From Sipunculus nudus (lineage: Eukaryota; Annelida; Sipuncula; Golfingiida; Sipunculidae), in contig CM049315.1 in the NCBI GenBank assembly GCA_026874595.1, positions 75,900,401 through 75,964,400 on the forward strand: a stretch of 64,000 nucleotides of DNA, written 5' to 3'. A program made the translations under genes and the position numbers. Below the pieces are notes generated by a model. The model worked only from the letters and a program-made list of their open reading frames with translations, ran no database searches and was not told the DNA's origin. Positions 1 through 11,699 of this stretch are shown here, in pieces. Each line of letters starts with the position of its first letter. The stretch's first letter is position 1.

Positions 1-236
1 TGGGAAATGTAGGCATTTTTGCCATCTGCAAAACAGATGAACCGCTCACCGATCCGTTTTGATGCTGTCCGTTGTTGCGGGTACGCATGTGGAGCACATT
101 AAAACGTACATATGGAAACAGTTCATCGTATAAAGAGGGATCCGAGTTTTTGCATTCGAGACGTACAAGATTTATGGATGAATACACAGCTTTATTTCAT
201 CTGAGGAGAAATCCTACAAGGGGTCAAAATTTACTA

Positions 237-1323
237 CAGTCAAGCCCACTTTGTGTCATATCGGTTAATAGAAAATCCCGTTTATTGTCACATAAATATG
301 AAAACCCAAACCATTTCCTATATAAACAATGGTAAATCTGACCGTTTAATATCATGGAATATTGTCATAATCCCGTTTATTGTCATGCTTGGAACCATTG
401 ACAGTGATACCAGTTCGCAGTTAATAACACATCAAAAGCCGACACGGCGATCAACGAGGCACAGAGCCTGTAATCGGTCAGGCGTATCAAACGATCGCAT
501 CTCCCTGTGTGTGGCAGGCAAGTGCAGTGATGCATGCGAGTCACTCCCCGTCACTAAGCTGATTAACATCTTAAGATACCACGGTAATCCAGATCATTGC
601 GTTTCTTCGAAGATTAACAAGGGCGATGTTTACGATCACATATTATACATAATTAACTCCTGGCCCTTGAAAGGCCGCGGTTTACACCTCAGTGACATTT
701 CGCCGAGATGATATTAAACTCAAGCTCTTAACGTTGCTTACGACTGGAAATCCTCTTTAAGGGTCGACGAAAAGCTGGAGGTATTGTGAGCACTGGAGGA
801 GATACCCGGTCAAAAACCTCAATCGCGGCTAAACTTCAGAAAGTTGACAATGGCATGACGATGTCCGCTCCCTGAACAGTCCTATCATAAAGACGATATG
901 GAAGTTTGAGTCATTGATAAGATATCCGGAAAATAAGGCGCAATAGTCGGGGAAAGAATTATTTAGTAATATAGTTTGTTATAAATAACGTTATAACCAT
1001 GCCCCATATTTCCAGACATTTTACCTCATGACCCAGACGCTACGTCTCTTTTGTTGGCAAGTCGGCTTTTTGTCAGTTATTGCAGCATGCGGCACAAAAC
1101 TTACTGTAAATAAATTGACAGGTGTGCATAAACGTAATTTGATATGCCGTTGTGCAATAAAAATAATCATAAACGTTTCTGTTTTCAGTTTATTGACGAT
1201 TTATTTAATATCATTTGAGACAAAACGCTTCTTCTATAACTCAAAAGGACATTGGTGATGAAGCCCGGATAATATCATAATTTATGCATGCACCACTGAT
1301 ATGACAATAAACGGGCTTGACTG
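237..1323. mobile_element. Tc1/mariner-like non-autonomous element
   Basis: Inverted ends CAGTCAAGCCC (237-247) and GGGCTTGACTG (1313-1323) are each flanked by TA (235-236 and 1324-1325), as expected for Tc1/mariner insertions. A related block, cccgtttattgtca, occurs near 286 and 372 and inverted near 1297-1315, so the ends are compound. The two longest reading frames inside (253-711 and 1028-1258) show no DDE/D transposase features, so the element looks non-autonomous. It lies in an upstream intron of the TTC29-like gene. Confidence 0.5.
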
Positions 1324-2116
1324 TATATACATCCGGGGATGCCCTGAACAAAAAAAAATCTCTGGTAGCTGACACCATGTAATAATTACATAGAATCTTA
1401 CTTACAATCCTATCAAAGTTTTGACTAGTTTGTTTTATATCAGTGAAGTTTTTCAATAAATCTTCCCCTCCCCCCCCCCCCATGTCATAACTGTGTTCAT
1501 ACCTGATGTTTATAACTGAATAGGTATGATTGTAACCCAGTAAGATAAACAAAGTGTCACAAGTCTTTGTTAATGTCTTAATAACAGAAATATGTATTAA
1601 TATGTATTAAAGAACACACATTAAAGATTTACCAATAGTTATAGGTACATAATGTACAAAAAGGTTGTGAAAAATGTAGCTCGATCTCCTTGTCAGATTG
1701 ACTTTGTTTGGCAACTTGAGATTAATAGAAAAAATATTTCTTCCCTGTAAATATTTAGTGTTCTGTATGTGATACTGTATTAGTGCAATGTTTTTGTTAG
1801 CTACTAATATTAGCTTAATTATAAGTATTAATAAATTGAGACGTTTATGCTCTGATGATGACCATGATGATATATATTAAGAAGATATATATTCAGAATG
1901 TTTTTATTTGAAGAAAATTATCATGATGCTGCATAGCTCAGCTAATCCAAGGGAACTGTTTATTTGAAATTATTGCTTACTCTGTTATCCATTTGATGAA
2001 GCAATACTTGGTTTGACTTTATGATATAAGTGACAAAAATATGTTTGGCAGCATTAGAGGTCTGACTTAATAAGAAAGCTTGTACAATGAACTTTATTTT
2101 CTCTTCTTACTTTCAG
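1324..2116 (+). other. TTC29-like intron, nothing further recognised
   Basis: AT-rich intronic DNA ending in a pyrimidine tract and the CAG acceptor at 2114-2116. It holds a poly-C run near 1470-1482. I see no other gene or clear repeat. Confidence 0.5.
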
Positions 2117-5100
2117 CCAAGAATAAACAACTGGAAGGGGAAGCCAGCTACAGGTTGGGTATAGCATATGAAAATAACCAAGATTCTGAAACAGCACTTA
2201 CAGTAAGTTATATTAGGATCACTGTAAATGTATGAGCCAAACCTGGCCTTGAATGCTGTTAATTAGCTCAGCTGACTGAAAGTTTGAGCAATAGCTATCA
2301 TTCTTCGTCCGGCTGTCTGGCTATCCGGCCATCTGTTTGTCCGTTTACAGGGCACAAATCATAACCACTGGACCTGGAATCTTCTAACTGTACATCAAGG
2401 GAGGTCCATGAAAAATCTCCTTTGAAACCTGAAATTAGGTCTCTGTTACTCATATTCTCCAAGCTATGGGTCTAGAAAGTACCCCCCAGAATAATCAAAA
2501 ATTTTATACAAAAACTTCAGTACCTGAATAACTACTGCCTTGACCACCATGATTTTTTGCATGAATATTGGTCATGGAGTGTTCCATCAGTTCTAGCAAA
2601 CCGGTGGCGCAACCTGTACTTTTTCTAATTTCTACGAATTTTTTTCTCTATTTTTGATACTTTCAAAGAAGCTGTCATCTGTCAACAGGGCACAAATCGT
2701 AACCGCTGGACCTGGAATCTTTAAACTTGACATCCTGAGAGGTCCATGAAATATCTCCTTTGAAACCTGAAATAAGGTCTCTGTTACCCATATTTTCGGA
2801 GCTATAGAGCTCATAAGTACCCTTCAGAATAATCAAAGATTTGATACAAAAGCTCAAGTATCTGAATAACTACTGCATTGATCACCATGATTTTTTGCAT
2901 GAATATTGATCATGGTGTGTTCCATCAATTCCTGCAGACTGTTGGTGCCGCCTGTACTTTTTCTAATTTTTACGAAATTTTTTCTCTATTATTGATACTT
3001 TCTAAGAAGCTGTCATCTGTCAACAGGGCACAAATGGTAACCACTGGATCTGGAATCTTCAAACTTGACATTCTGAGAGGTCCATGAAATATCCCCTTTG
3101 AAACCTGAAATTAGGTCTCTGTTACCCATATTCACTGAGCTATGGAGCTCGTAAGTACCCTCCAGAATAATCAAAGATTTGATACAAAAACTCAAGTATC
3201 TGATTAACTACTGCATTCATCACGATAATTTTTGGCATGAATATTGATCTGCGAGGTTCCATCAGTTCCTGCAAACTGGTAGCGCCACCTTTACTTTTTC
3301 TAATATCTACAAATTTTTTCTCTATTTTTGATACTTTCAAAGAATCTGTCATCTGTCAACAGGGCACAAATCGTAACCACTGGACCTAGAATCTTCAAAC
3401 TTGACATCCTGAGAGGTCCATGAAATATCTCCTTTGAAACCTGAAATTAGGTGTCTGTTTCCCTATATCCTCTTAGCTGTGGAGCTCATAAATACCCGTC
3501 AGAATAATTAATAATTTGATACAAAAGCTGCACTATCTGGACAACTGATGCATTGATCACCATGATTTTTTGCATGGGTATTCATCATGGAGTGTTTCAT
3601 TCCTGCACTGGTGGTGCCACATGGATTTTGTTGAATTTTTACGTGTTTTTTCTATTTTTGATATTAACAAGGTACAAGTTGTAACTATTCCACCTTGAAT
3701 CTACTAACTTGACATCCAGAGAGATCATTGAAAATTCTCTTTGGAAACCTGAAATTAAGTCTGGGTTGCTCATATCCTCTGAGCCATAGGGCTCAGAAGT
3801 TCCCCCTGAATAATTAAAAATTTGATACAAAAGCTTCAGTATCTGAGTAACTACTTCCTTGATCACCCTTAATCTTTGCATGAATATTGATCATGGAGTG
3901 TTCCATTAGTTCCTGCAAATTGGTGGCGCCATATACACATATTTTTCTAATTTATTACAGTTTTTTTTCTCTAATTTTGATACCTTCAAAGAAGCTGTCA
4001 TCTGTTATAATTAACAGGGCACAAGTCATAACGGCTGGACCTTGAATTTTCTAACTTGACATCAAAGGAGGTCCATGAAAAGTCTTTATGGAAATCTGAA
4101 ATACAGTCTCTGTTACCCATATCCTCCGAGCTATGGGGCTTGTAAATACCCCCCAAAATAATTAAAAATGTGATACAAAAACTCTGCGTTAGTTTCCAGA
4201 GAACTCCTCTAAGACCCTTGGACCAATCTTTTTGAAACCCAGCATAGTTGTTCCTTCACCTATGTTGTTGTGCCTACCAAAGACAGGTGGCACCAGCAGC
4301 AGTCCTTTCTGTGCACTACAAATCTAGGTGTCCTTTAGATGACTGCTCAATGTATTGTGCTGAAAGTTTGCATGTCCATAGATCTTGGATCTCTCTATCT
4401 CATAATTGGGACTGGTGGCGCCACCTACAATACTTTTTGCGTAGTGTCCATCTGTGCATTTGCCATCTGTTTGTCTCAGTGGTATTTCAATGTATTAGGT
4501 TAAAATTGTACATGTTCATAGATCCTCAACACCTACATCTTGTAAACAAGATGGATGGCGCCGTCTGCAGTCATTTCGCGTGGCGTCCATTGGTAAATTT
4601 GCTTTTGGTGAAAATTGCTCATATCTCAGGAATGGTTCAAGATATTGGTCTGAAATTTGGCATGTCCGTCCATCTTGGAAAGTTTTCTTGTTAACCAGAC
4701 AGGTGGCACCACATACTTTCCCAGTTTTGTAGAATAAATAAATGCCCTTTTCTCAGGAGTAATTTGCTGTATTGGCGCATTGGTGCATACCTATAGATCT
4801 TGGACTCCTCCATCTTGTACTCAAGACTGGTGGTGCCATCTGCATGCCTACATGTGCTTTTGGTGATAATTGCTCATATCTCAGGAGTGGTTTAAGATAT
4901 TGGTCTGAAATTTGGCATGTCAATCTGTCTTGGAGAGTTTTCTCATAAACCTGACATTTTTAAGGACTCTTCACAAAATTCATGATTTTTTTGCACTCAG
5001 GCAGTCATTTTGCTCATTGTTCAACATTCCTTGAATTCAGCTGAGCGTCATGGCCCATGGGCCACTAGTTTATTAATTTATATCGAATATGTTAATCTTG

Positions 5101-8100
5101 AGGAAAAGTTATGTTCTGCTTTTTATGTTTAATTTTTTTATAAAGATTTCATTTCCTGTGATTTGTGATTAATAATATTAAAGAACCCATGATATATTGA
5201 ATGTGTCAGTCTGATAATTAATCTGAAAGCTTTTGCTGAAATAGTGTTTTTATTACTTCTATAACTTATTAACAGTTACATCTGTTCCTGTTTAATACAA
5301 ATGTTTGCTTCTACCGCATATTAGAACCTAGTGTATTCACAATATTGTCTGTTCCTCCCTGTGTAATAAGGATTCTGTTTTTTCAGTATTTGACACAGTA
5401 CTTGGAACGATGCCGGGACACAGGGGACCACGCAGGCATCGGCAAGGCATGTCAATCTATAGCCAGGTCTTACCAGAGGTAAATGTGCTCACTTTTGTCG
5501 TGATTTTGAAATCTTAAATGTCACATAGTCCTGGTTTCCTTTTCAAATTAATGTTAGAAGCTTAAATGTGCCCAGTCACCTACCTTTTGAAAAAGAATTT
5601 GAGTGATTTCTGGCTTCCTCTGTTTATATATAAATGATCTAAGGGTAATTTGGTTGTGGAAATTCTTATCAGGCCTTCGTGAAGGATGTATGAACTTGTT
5701 TATCAACAACATGTTTGTAAACACAGCAATGTGGACAAACTGGAAGACATGTAACCTAAGGTGGTAGGTTGCAAATATGCAGAGGTAGAAAGGTCACTTG
5801 TAGCAAAACGCCATTTGCAAAGCTCTGGCTTTTCTGACTTGCTGCCAGATGCCCTTGTTGAATTTGTTTTGATTATTTTGGTGGGCCCCCACATATTATT
5901 AACAGTTTGTTATAAACAAAACAAGCAGCCTGTGTACGGTGATATCCACATTTTCCGGCATATTTTTATGAAAGCTCCAAGAAATTACCTTTAGTTTATA
6001 AAGATCAGATAGGTGACTGGGCCCCTTTAAATGGTCTGTTCATTGACACATAAGCACCATTTTGCCGCTCTAACATAACAGAATCTGTTGAGATGAGTAC
6101 CATGCTCAGTAATGACAAAAACCACACTGTAGGCTCAATGAGGGTGCAATTATATTTTTTATCATTTTTGACAATGCTGCCTGCCATACAGGTATGCTGT
6201 CACTTACACCAGACAAATGGTTAGATAATCTTTGTGTACTTTTCTGAATTATGTTGTAACTCAGCATATTGGTAAATCCCCCTGCATGTTTGTTGAATTT
6301 CTTAATGCAAATTATAGAATTTTTAGCAGTTATAAATTGAACTTTGGTTTGGTTTCATTTATTTTTTTTGTCATTAGAGCTCAGCATATTATTATCGCAT
6401 GTATACTTTTTGTTAAATATCTTTATCTGATAAGAAATCTGTTTGCAATTATCACTTTTAAATGCCAATTTTTAAAAGATTACTTAAACAGGGCAATTCA
6501 GTTTCATTAATTCACATAAGGTTTATAAGAATGTTTATTTTTAAGTTAATTTTCCATGTCATTGTCACAGAACTTGTTAGAGGTATGATAGTCATCTCAA
6601 TGGTATTTTAGTTTGCTGCTTCAGGTCTTTTTACCCATGGGTATGTCTGATAAATACAAATCTTCTGATGACATATTAGATTCAGTGAATGTAATATAAA
6701 TCTGTTTTAATTCTTTCTTTGTTTAAAACTGTAGCCAAGGCAAGGTGGAGGACAGCATCAGATACCTTGACATGTTTGTGGATGTGGCTGAACAGAGCAA
6801 AGATGACAAGGCACTCAGCAAGGCCTGCAGCAGTCTCGGTGCCATCTACAACTCGCTGGTAAGAATCACTCAAGGCTCCGACCAGAAATTTTATGAGAGC
6901 ATTTGAGAAAAAATATTGAGGTTTATAGGAATACAGGGAAAAATATAGTAGGAGTTTTCACTGCACAGTTGTGGTTAACATGACTATCTATTCCCCCAGT
7001 TGCACCTGAAGGTTTGTTTAATTAATTAAGATGGTTTTACTTGTATGACAAAACTTTTAACATGAAATGTAACATTACATGTACCTGTAACACTAATATA
7101 TACAGTTCTACAAAAGAGTAGCATAATTTAGATAAAAAGAGGTTTATACAACTTTAAATAACAATTACATTGGAACCCCGCCTTGCGACCACCCTGCAAT
7201 TGCTACCACCCCACAAATACTTCCACCTTTCTTGGTCCTGAATACATGATCCAGGTAACTTAGAATTTCACAAATACGACCACCCCTAAATTACAACCAC
7301 TTTGGTCAGTCCCCAAGGTGGTCATAATTGTGGGGTTCCACTGTATATCAGAAACACAATTGTGAAATATAAGAAATTATGGTCTAAACGCTAGAAAATA
7401 TAGGAAAATTATAGGAGACAAATTTTTCCATAGGAAAATGCAGGAAATAAAGGAATCAGCAGGAGCCCTGATGACCTCAGTGGTCAGATTTAAAAATTGT
7501 TATTATCAAGAATCATTGAATCTCTGTATCTTTAGTTAAAGCACATACATCCAAACACTTGCTTTTGCATACACACAGGATTATAAATGGAACAATGATT
7601 AGATAGTGGCAGTACTTCCAAAATTTGAAACCAGTTTCACAGAATAATACTTCTTGTACAATAAGAATAATACAGAAAATTTGGTCACATGATTAATAAA
7701 AAATACCTTCACCCTTGCAGTTAGTTTATTTCCATTGATGGATGATATATATCTTTAGATAACACAAGAATATTTTAATAATTTAAATTCAGCTTTCAGA
7801 TAATATGCAGAAATTAAAAATAAAATAATTTTTATGCATGCAGGATGTTTTGGAAATACAGTTCTATGGTAGTAGACAGCAATCTATTCCTCATAATATG
7901 TAAACATTATTACTAGATAATCAACATGTTTCCATTTTCTTACAGGGAAAATATGACAAAGCCTCAGAATTCTTCAGCAGGGCATACCAAATATCTCGCA
8001 CACTGAACGATGCTGAGGCCATCAGCTCTTCGCGAGTGTTGTTTGGTGTAGCAGCAGCTCATAAGATGCTGGGACCTGTGGCGGTTCATGTGAACTTGGG

Positions 8101-9233
8101 TCAGAGGCCGTGCCTGGAGAGGCTGATTGAATGGAAAGATAACCGCGGGGATGAATTTGAGAAACCACTTCCAGAGTCAAGTGAGTGGAACAGCTTATCT
8201 AAGTCCTTATATTTATACTGTGGTGTGAAACTGTACTTCTCAACACATTTTTATAAAAAAATATAGGTGTATATGTAAATATAGGTGTTCTTCAATTTAT
8301 GATTTTACAGTTATGGAGAAAATGGGGTTGAACCTCCCTTTCAGTGAGCTTAGACGGAGAACACCACTAAAGCAAGCAAATTCATTAATGTTACATTAGT
8401 GTCCATGTCTTGGAAACTACCATTTCTGTTATTGCTGGATATTTTGGGGCACTTTACTGATAAAATTCTAGCTTTTCCAGTTATAAGGTTTTAAAAAAAT
8501 GCATATAGGCAAGGGGATCAGAAAAAAGTAGTACACATATGCTATCTGCTAAATAAATTGATCATAAATACCAACAGAATATGGTTGCCATAGGATAGAT
8601 GGTGGCAAAGTCAATTTTTTCAATGATTGGCAATCCATTTCTGACAGTTTTTAATGCATGACCACAGCTTTATTATACCAATCAAGAATTATGAGTTTGC
8701 AAAGTGCAGGTTTGTTCATGTAGTTATGAATCAGTGGCGGATCAAGAGGGGGGGCAGCCTCTCATATACCCTCCCCCGTGTAAATATAATTCACTTTAAT
8801 AAAAACATGGCTCTAGATTTTATTCATATTTCCATAAGGTGAAATATATTATGTAATAATACACAAACACACATATATGTATATATATATATATATTTAT
8901 TGAATTTACAAAACAGAAATTTAAGAATTCAGTTTTCATAAAACCCATGAAGTGCCAAATCAGTATTAGCCCCCCCCCCCCTCTCGAATTCCGCCACTGT
9001 GAATTGTTTAACTCTTTATAACAAAATTTTTACCTTTTTCTGATCCAGTACCTGAGGAAAAGGAAGAAAAAACAGAGGATGCTGAGCAGGATAAGGAGGA
9101 GGAGAAGACAGCTGATGCTGAGGAGACACCAGACAGTAACAATAACAGTAACGAGGAGACAGCAGAGTCCAGCCAGGAGGCCACGCAGACCAGCGAGGAC
9201 GCTCCGCAAGAACCAGCGCAGGAACAGGAGTAA
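2117..9233 (+). CDS. TTC29: TTC29-like tetratricopeptide protein, 3' exons (partial)
   Basis: Five exons join in frame with GT-AG borders: 2117-2202, 5387-5478, 6735-6858, 7946-8180 and 9049-9233 (stop TAA 9231-9233). The first starts with two bases of a split codon, so the gene continues upstream of the window. The product has three or more TPR-type helix pairs (YRLGIAYENNQDSETALTYL, ACSSLGAIYNSLGKYDKASE), then a region ending in CLERLIEWKDNRGDEFE, close to the C-terminal 'LxxLLxWKxxRG' block I recall from vertebrate TTC29. It ends in an acidic Glu/Asp/Ser/Thr-rich tail of about 55 residues in the last exon. TTC29 is an axonemal protein needed for sperm flagella in vertebrates; a ciliary role here is inferred. 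Exon phases agree at every junction and no lesion is seen. A different TPR paralogue remains possible. Confidence 0.75.
2262..5068 (+). mobile_element. Helentron-associated (HINE/DINE-like) element with tandem core
   Basis: The left end reads ttagctcagctgact. Near the right end the reverse complement of its core, TCAGCTGAGC, occurs at 5037-5046, followed by a perfect palindrome TGGCCCATGGGCCA (5051-5064) and terminal CTAG before T (5065-5069). Subterminal inverted repeats, a 3' hairpin, a CTAG-type end and a tandem core are the known layout of Helentron-associated elements. The core has six copies of a roughly 338-bp unit beginning near 2347, 2685, 3023, 3359, 3666 and 4014. A second set of shorter units marked by ggtggcgccac follows (about 4200-4900). 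No Rep/helicase coding is present. It sits in a TTC29-like intron; frames in it such as 4248-4694 are not genes. Confidence 0.65.
2347..4190 (+). repeat. ~338-bp tandem repeat core, six units
   Basis: Units begin with acagggcacaaatc near 2347, 2685, 3023, 3359, 3666 and 4014, giving spacings of 338, 338, 336, 307 and 348 bp. Each contains the marks gaggtccatgaaa, cctttgaaacctgaaat and catgaatattgatcatgg. The last unit is truncated and passes into the second repeat type. Divergence between units looks moderate, so the array is not very recent. Confidence 0.75.
5479..6734 (+). other. TTC29-like intron, no feature seen
   Basis: Intron between the second and third visible exons. It begins gtaaat and ends gtag. 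I see no coding, RNA or repeat feature beyond AT-rich sequence. Confidence 0.5.
7168..7343. mobile_element. mariner-type MITE (CAGTGGAACC family)
   Basis: The left end CATTGGAACCCCGC and right end TGGGGTTCCACTG are near-perfect inverted repeats flanked by TA (7166-7167 and 7344-7345). The interior is rich in gaccacc/ggtggtc, also inverted. Related ends occur near 30441, 31952 and 35410. It lies in a TTC29-like intron. Confidence 0.65.
8732..8999. mobile_element. MITE with CAGTGGCGGA ends
   Basis: Inverted ends CAGTGGCGGATC (8732-8743) and ttccgccactg (8989-8999) each run into a G or C tract. TGAAT flanks both sides (8727-8731 and 9000-9004), giving a candidate 5-bp target duplication. CAGNGGCGGA ends are common in hAT-like elements, but hAT should give 8 bp, so the superfamily is unsettled. 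An (AT)n tract lies inside. Confidence 0.5.
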
Positions 9234-11690
9234 ACGGCACACCTAACATCCCTCCACAACCAGCCGTCCAATCACCAGCAGTACTTCGATCATCCACACC
9301 AATACCAGAACTCGTGTCACAGGAGCCAGCACCATTGTAAAATCCTTAAATACCTAAAGGTTCAATAGTACATATCTTGTATTATAATCTGATTTTGAGG
9401 AAGAATTGAAGCATCTTGCATCATTCTTATGAACTCAAAACAGGGAAGCCTGTTAGACGAGCAAATCCCAGTAGACAGTATTATGAAGTAGGCCTTAACA
9501 TATGTGGTGTTTTTCCAAAATCTTAATATTCATCCATCACTTTTATTCACATCATATTCATAGTAACAAGTTGAGTATTGTTTAACAGTTGCCATAATGC
9601 TGTATTGTGAATTGGTTTTTCCATGATCTGTAAGTCATAACACTTTCTAACTGGGCTTCATAAATTTTTAAAACATCACTTTCAGTTATGTCACAGTTTG
9701 CTATGCAATATGTACATGGTGATTAAAACCCCCACCGGATATGTTGAATTATGTCACAGACTGGGCTAGGAGTAAAATTCCATGAGGGGCCTTAATGTTG
9801 AGAAAGACAGATGATCTGTGGTGTAGGGGTATTAATATGCTGCTTGTTTTATATAATGCCTATACTGGAGTGCCTGAAACAAATATGGGCTTAGGCCAAA
9901 CCCAGAAAATAATTGTTCTGTGCAATCTGTGTTATTTTTTCTGTTTGGCATATGAGCACTAAGTCTGTGGTATTGTTGCTGATTATTGCTCTTGCCTTTA
10001 TCCCTTCAAAGAAATTATTCTGTTTATTAAATGCAAAAATAATTCAATCCTACAAGAATTGTTGTACACTTTTATATCTGTCCTGCATGTTTGGGAAATT
10101 TCACATATTTTGCCACCCCATCCATATTTCTTGCCCAGATTTTGGAACATTAGTTTGGTGTGGCCTTGCCCTTTTTGTTTTATATTTGACAAAATTGCCA
10201 CAAAACTTTAATTATCTAGACAGTTTATCATACATAATAGAGAAAAGGAATTATGATGCAAGGGTTTTAAGATGTTGTGAAAATAGCCCTTAGAAGTAAA
10301 ATGCCTTGTAACAAAAGGAACTTAAACAGATAAAACAAAAACAAAATGACTTTGAATTCTGAAACTGAATTGTTATGGTAATATAATAATCTTGATCATT
10401 ATGTTTATCATTATTTGTTTATTTTTTAAGTAATTTCTTTGTGCATTGTCTCTCTGAAACTTATGTAGGAATGTTAACTAGTAAAAAAAAACACAGATAA
10501 AACACACAGATATATCTTTATTCTTTTATAGATTAATGAGTGTATATGTTAACTTATTGGTAAAATGTTAATGTTACGTGGTATTAATGGGCCAGATAAG
10601 GTTGCTAACCCAAAGGTTTTACCACAAATCCAAATGTGCCAATTTGTAACAACCTGAGTGTCCAAATACATTATCTTTGTTCACTGCTGATGTTCTAAGC
10701 AAATATACTTTATGTTCTGTCCAATTTTATTCCATTTCTTTCATATTTTCCTACCAAGGAACGCCATAACATGTGATATAAGAATTGTGATACTAAAGCT
10801 TAATTTACATTTCTTCAAATCCATCCTTTTGGTGTAGTGATTGTGTGATGAATTTTAATATGCATTTCTCTTGTTTACAGAGAATCTCATGGAATGGTCT
10901 GGTTAATTTGGTGTAATGTTGTCTTGTATACAGGATTGTGTTATATGGCTTTAAAAGAGAAACAGAATATATGCTATACAAATGGTTGATTATGATGGCA
11001 TGTTGACATGTTTATATGTGAGTTTTGGAAGCAAGGATGTTTGTTTAGTGGTCAGGACACTAAGGAATCCAGGTTTCAAACTGAAACTAACAATTCTCTA
11101 AATAAGAGTGTCTTTCTGATGCCTTAATGATAGGTGTTACTTCTCTTATTCACAACTTCATAAATCTAACTAAGATTCCATCTGTCATTATCATTAAGTT
11201 CCTACATTCCTATGGTAAATTAGTGCCTTCTACAGGCAAGATAAAACATTACTGATATTGCAGGATTGTCAAGTCAGCACTTTGGTCAAAAGCGAATTCT
11301 TCCATCAAATGAGTATGGTGGCTTTTGGTACACAGACCTGCAAAGATTTCTGATTCATCATTGTTTTCGTAATATTGTCATCATCAGTAGTTAAGCAAAC
11401 TTGTGATAAACAGTACATATTAAACTATACTATTATTTGTATATCATTATGGGTACTACTATGGTTTCAGTGGGTATCTCTTTCTGTCACTTTTTTGGTT
11501 CGATTGTGAGTTGCACCATGTATTTAGCTGTTGTTACATGCTAATGTAAATATAATTAGGGAGATTGGACCCGATTAACTGCATACAAACACCAAATTCT
11601 TGTATTTCTTCCATCAGTTCTTTTGTTTTTCATTTTTGTTGATGCCTCCTGTACATTTGTAAATAAACATTTAAGGAACAAGCAGATTCT
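9234..11690 (+). other. Probable 3' UTR of the TTC29-like gene
   Basis: Follows the TAA stop without a recognisable gene. It is AT-rich and lacks the MITE and tandem-core elements that fill neighbouring DNA, which fits transcribed sequence. The best poly(A) signal is AATAAA at 11662-11667, implying an unusually long 3' UTR of about 2.4 kb; an earlier, weaker site cannot be excluded. Confidence 0.4.
11662..11667 (+). terminator. Candidate poly(A) signal for the TTC29-like gene
   Basis: AATAAA in a T-rich context, followed about 25 bp later by an A-run. It is the clearest canonical hexamer downstream of the stop before intergenic repeats begin. Confidence 0.4.
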
Positions 11691-11699
11691 TATAAAAAA

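Noticed and set aside
253-711. 152-residue open frame inside the mariner-like element
   Set aside because: No DDE/D transposase or DNA-binding motifs; it begins in the terminal repeat. Treated as chance.
4248-4694. 148-residue open frame
   Set aside because: Lies wholly inside the tandem-core repeat units of the 2262-5068 element and shows no family features.
9008-9297. Minus-strand Ser/Leu-rich frames
   Set aside because: They are the antisense of the acidic last exon of the TTC29-like gene, whose splice sites and phase fit the plus strand.
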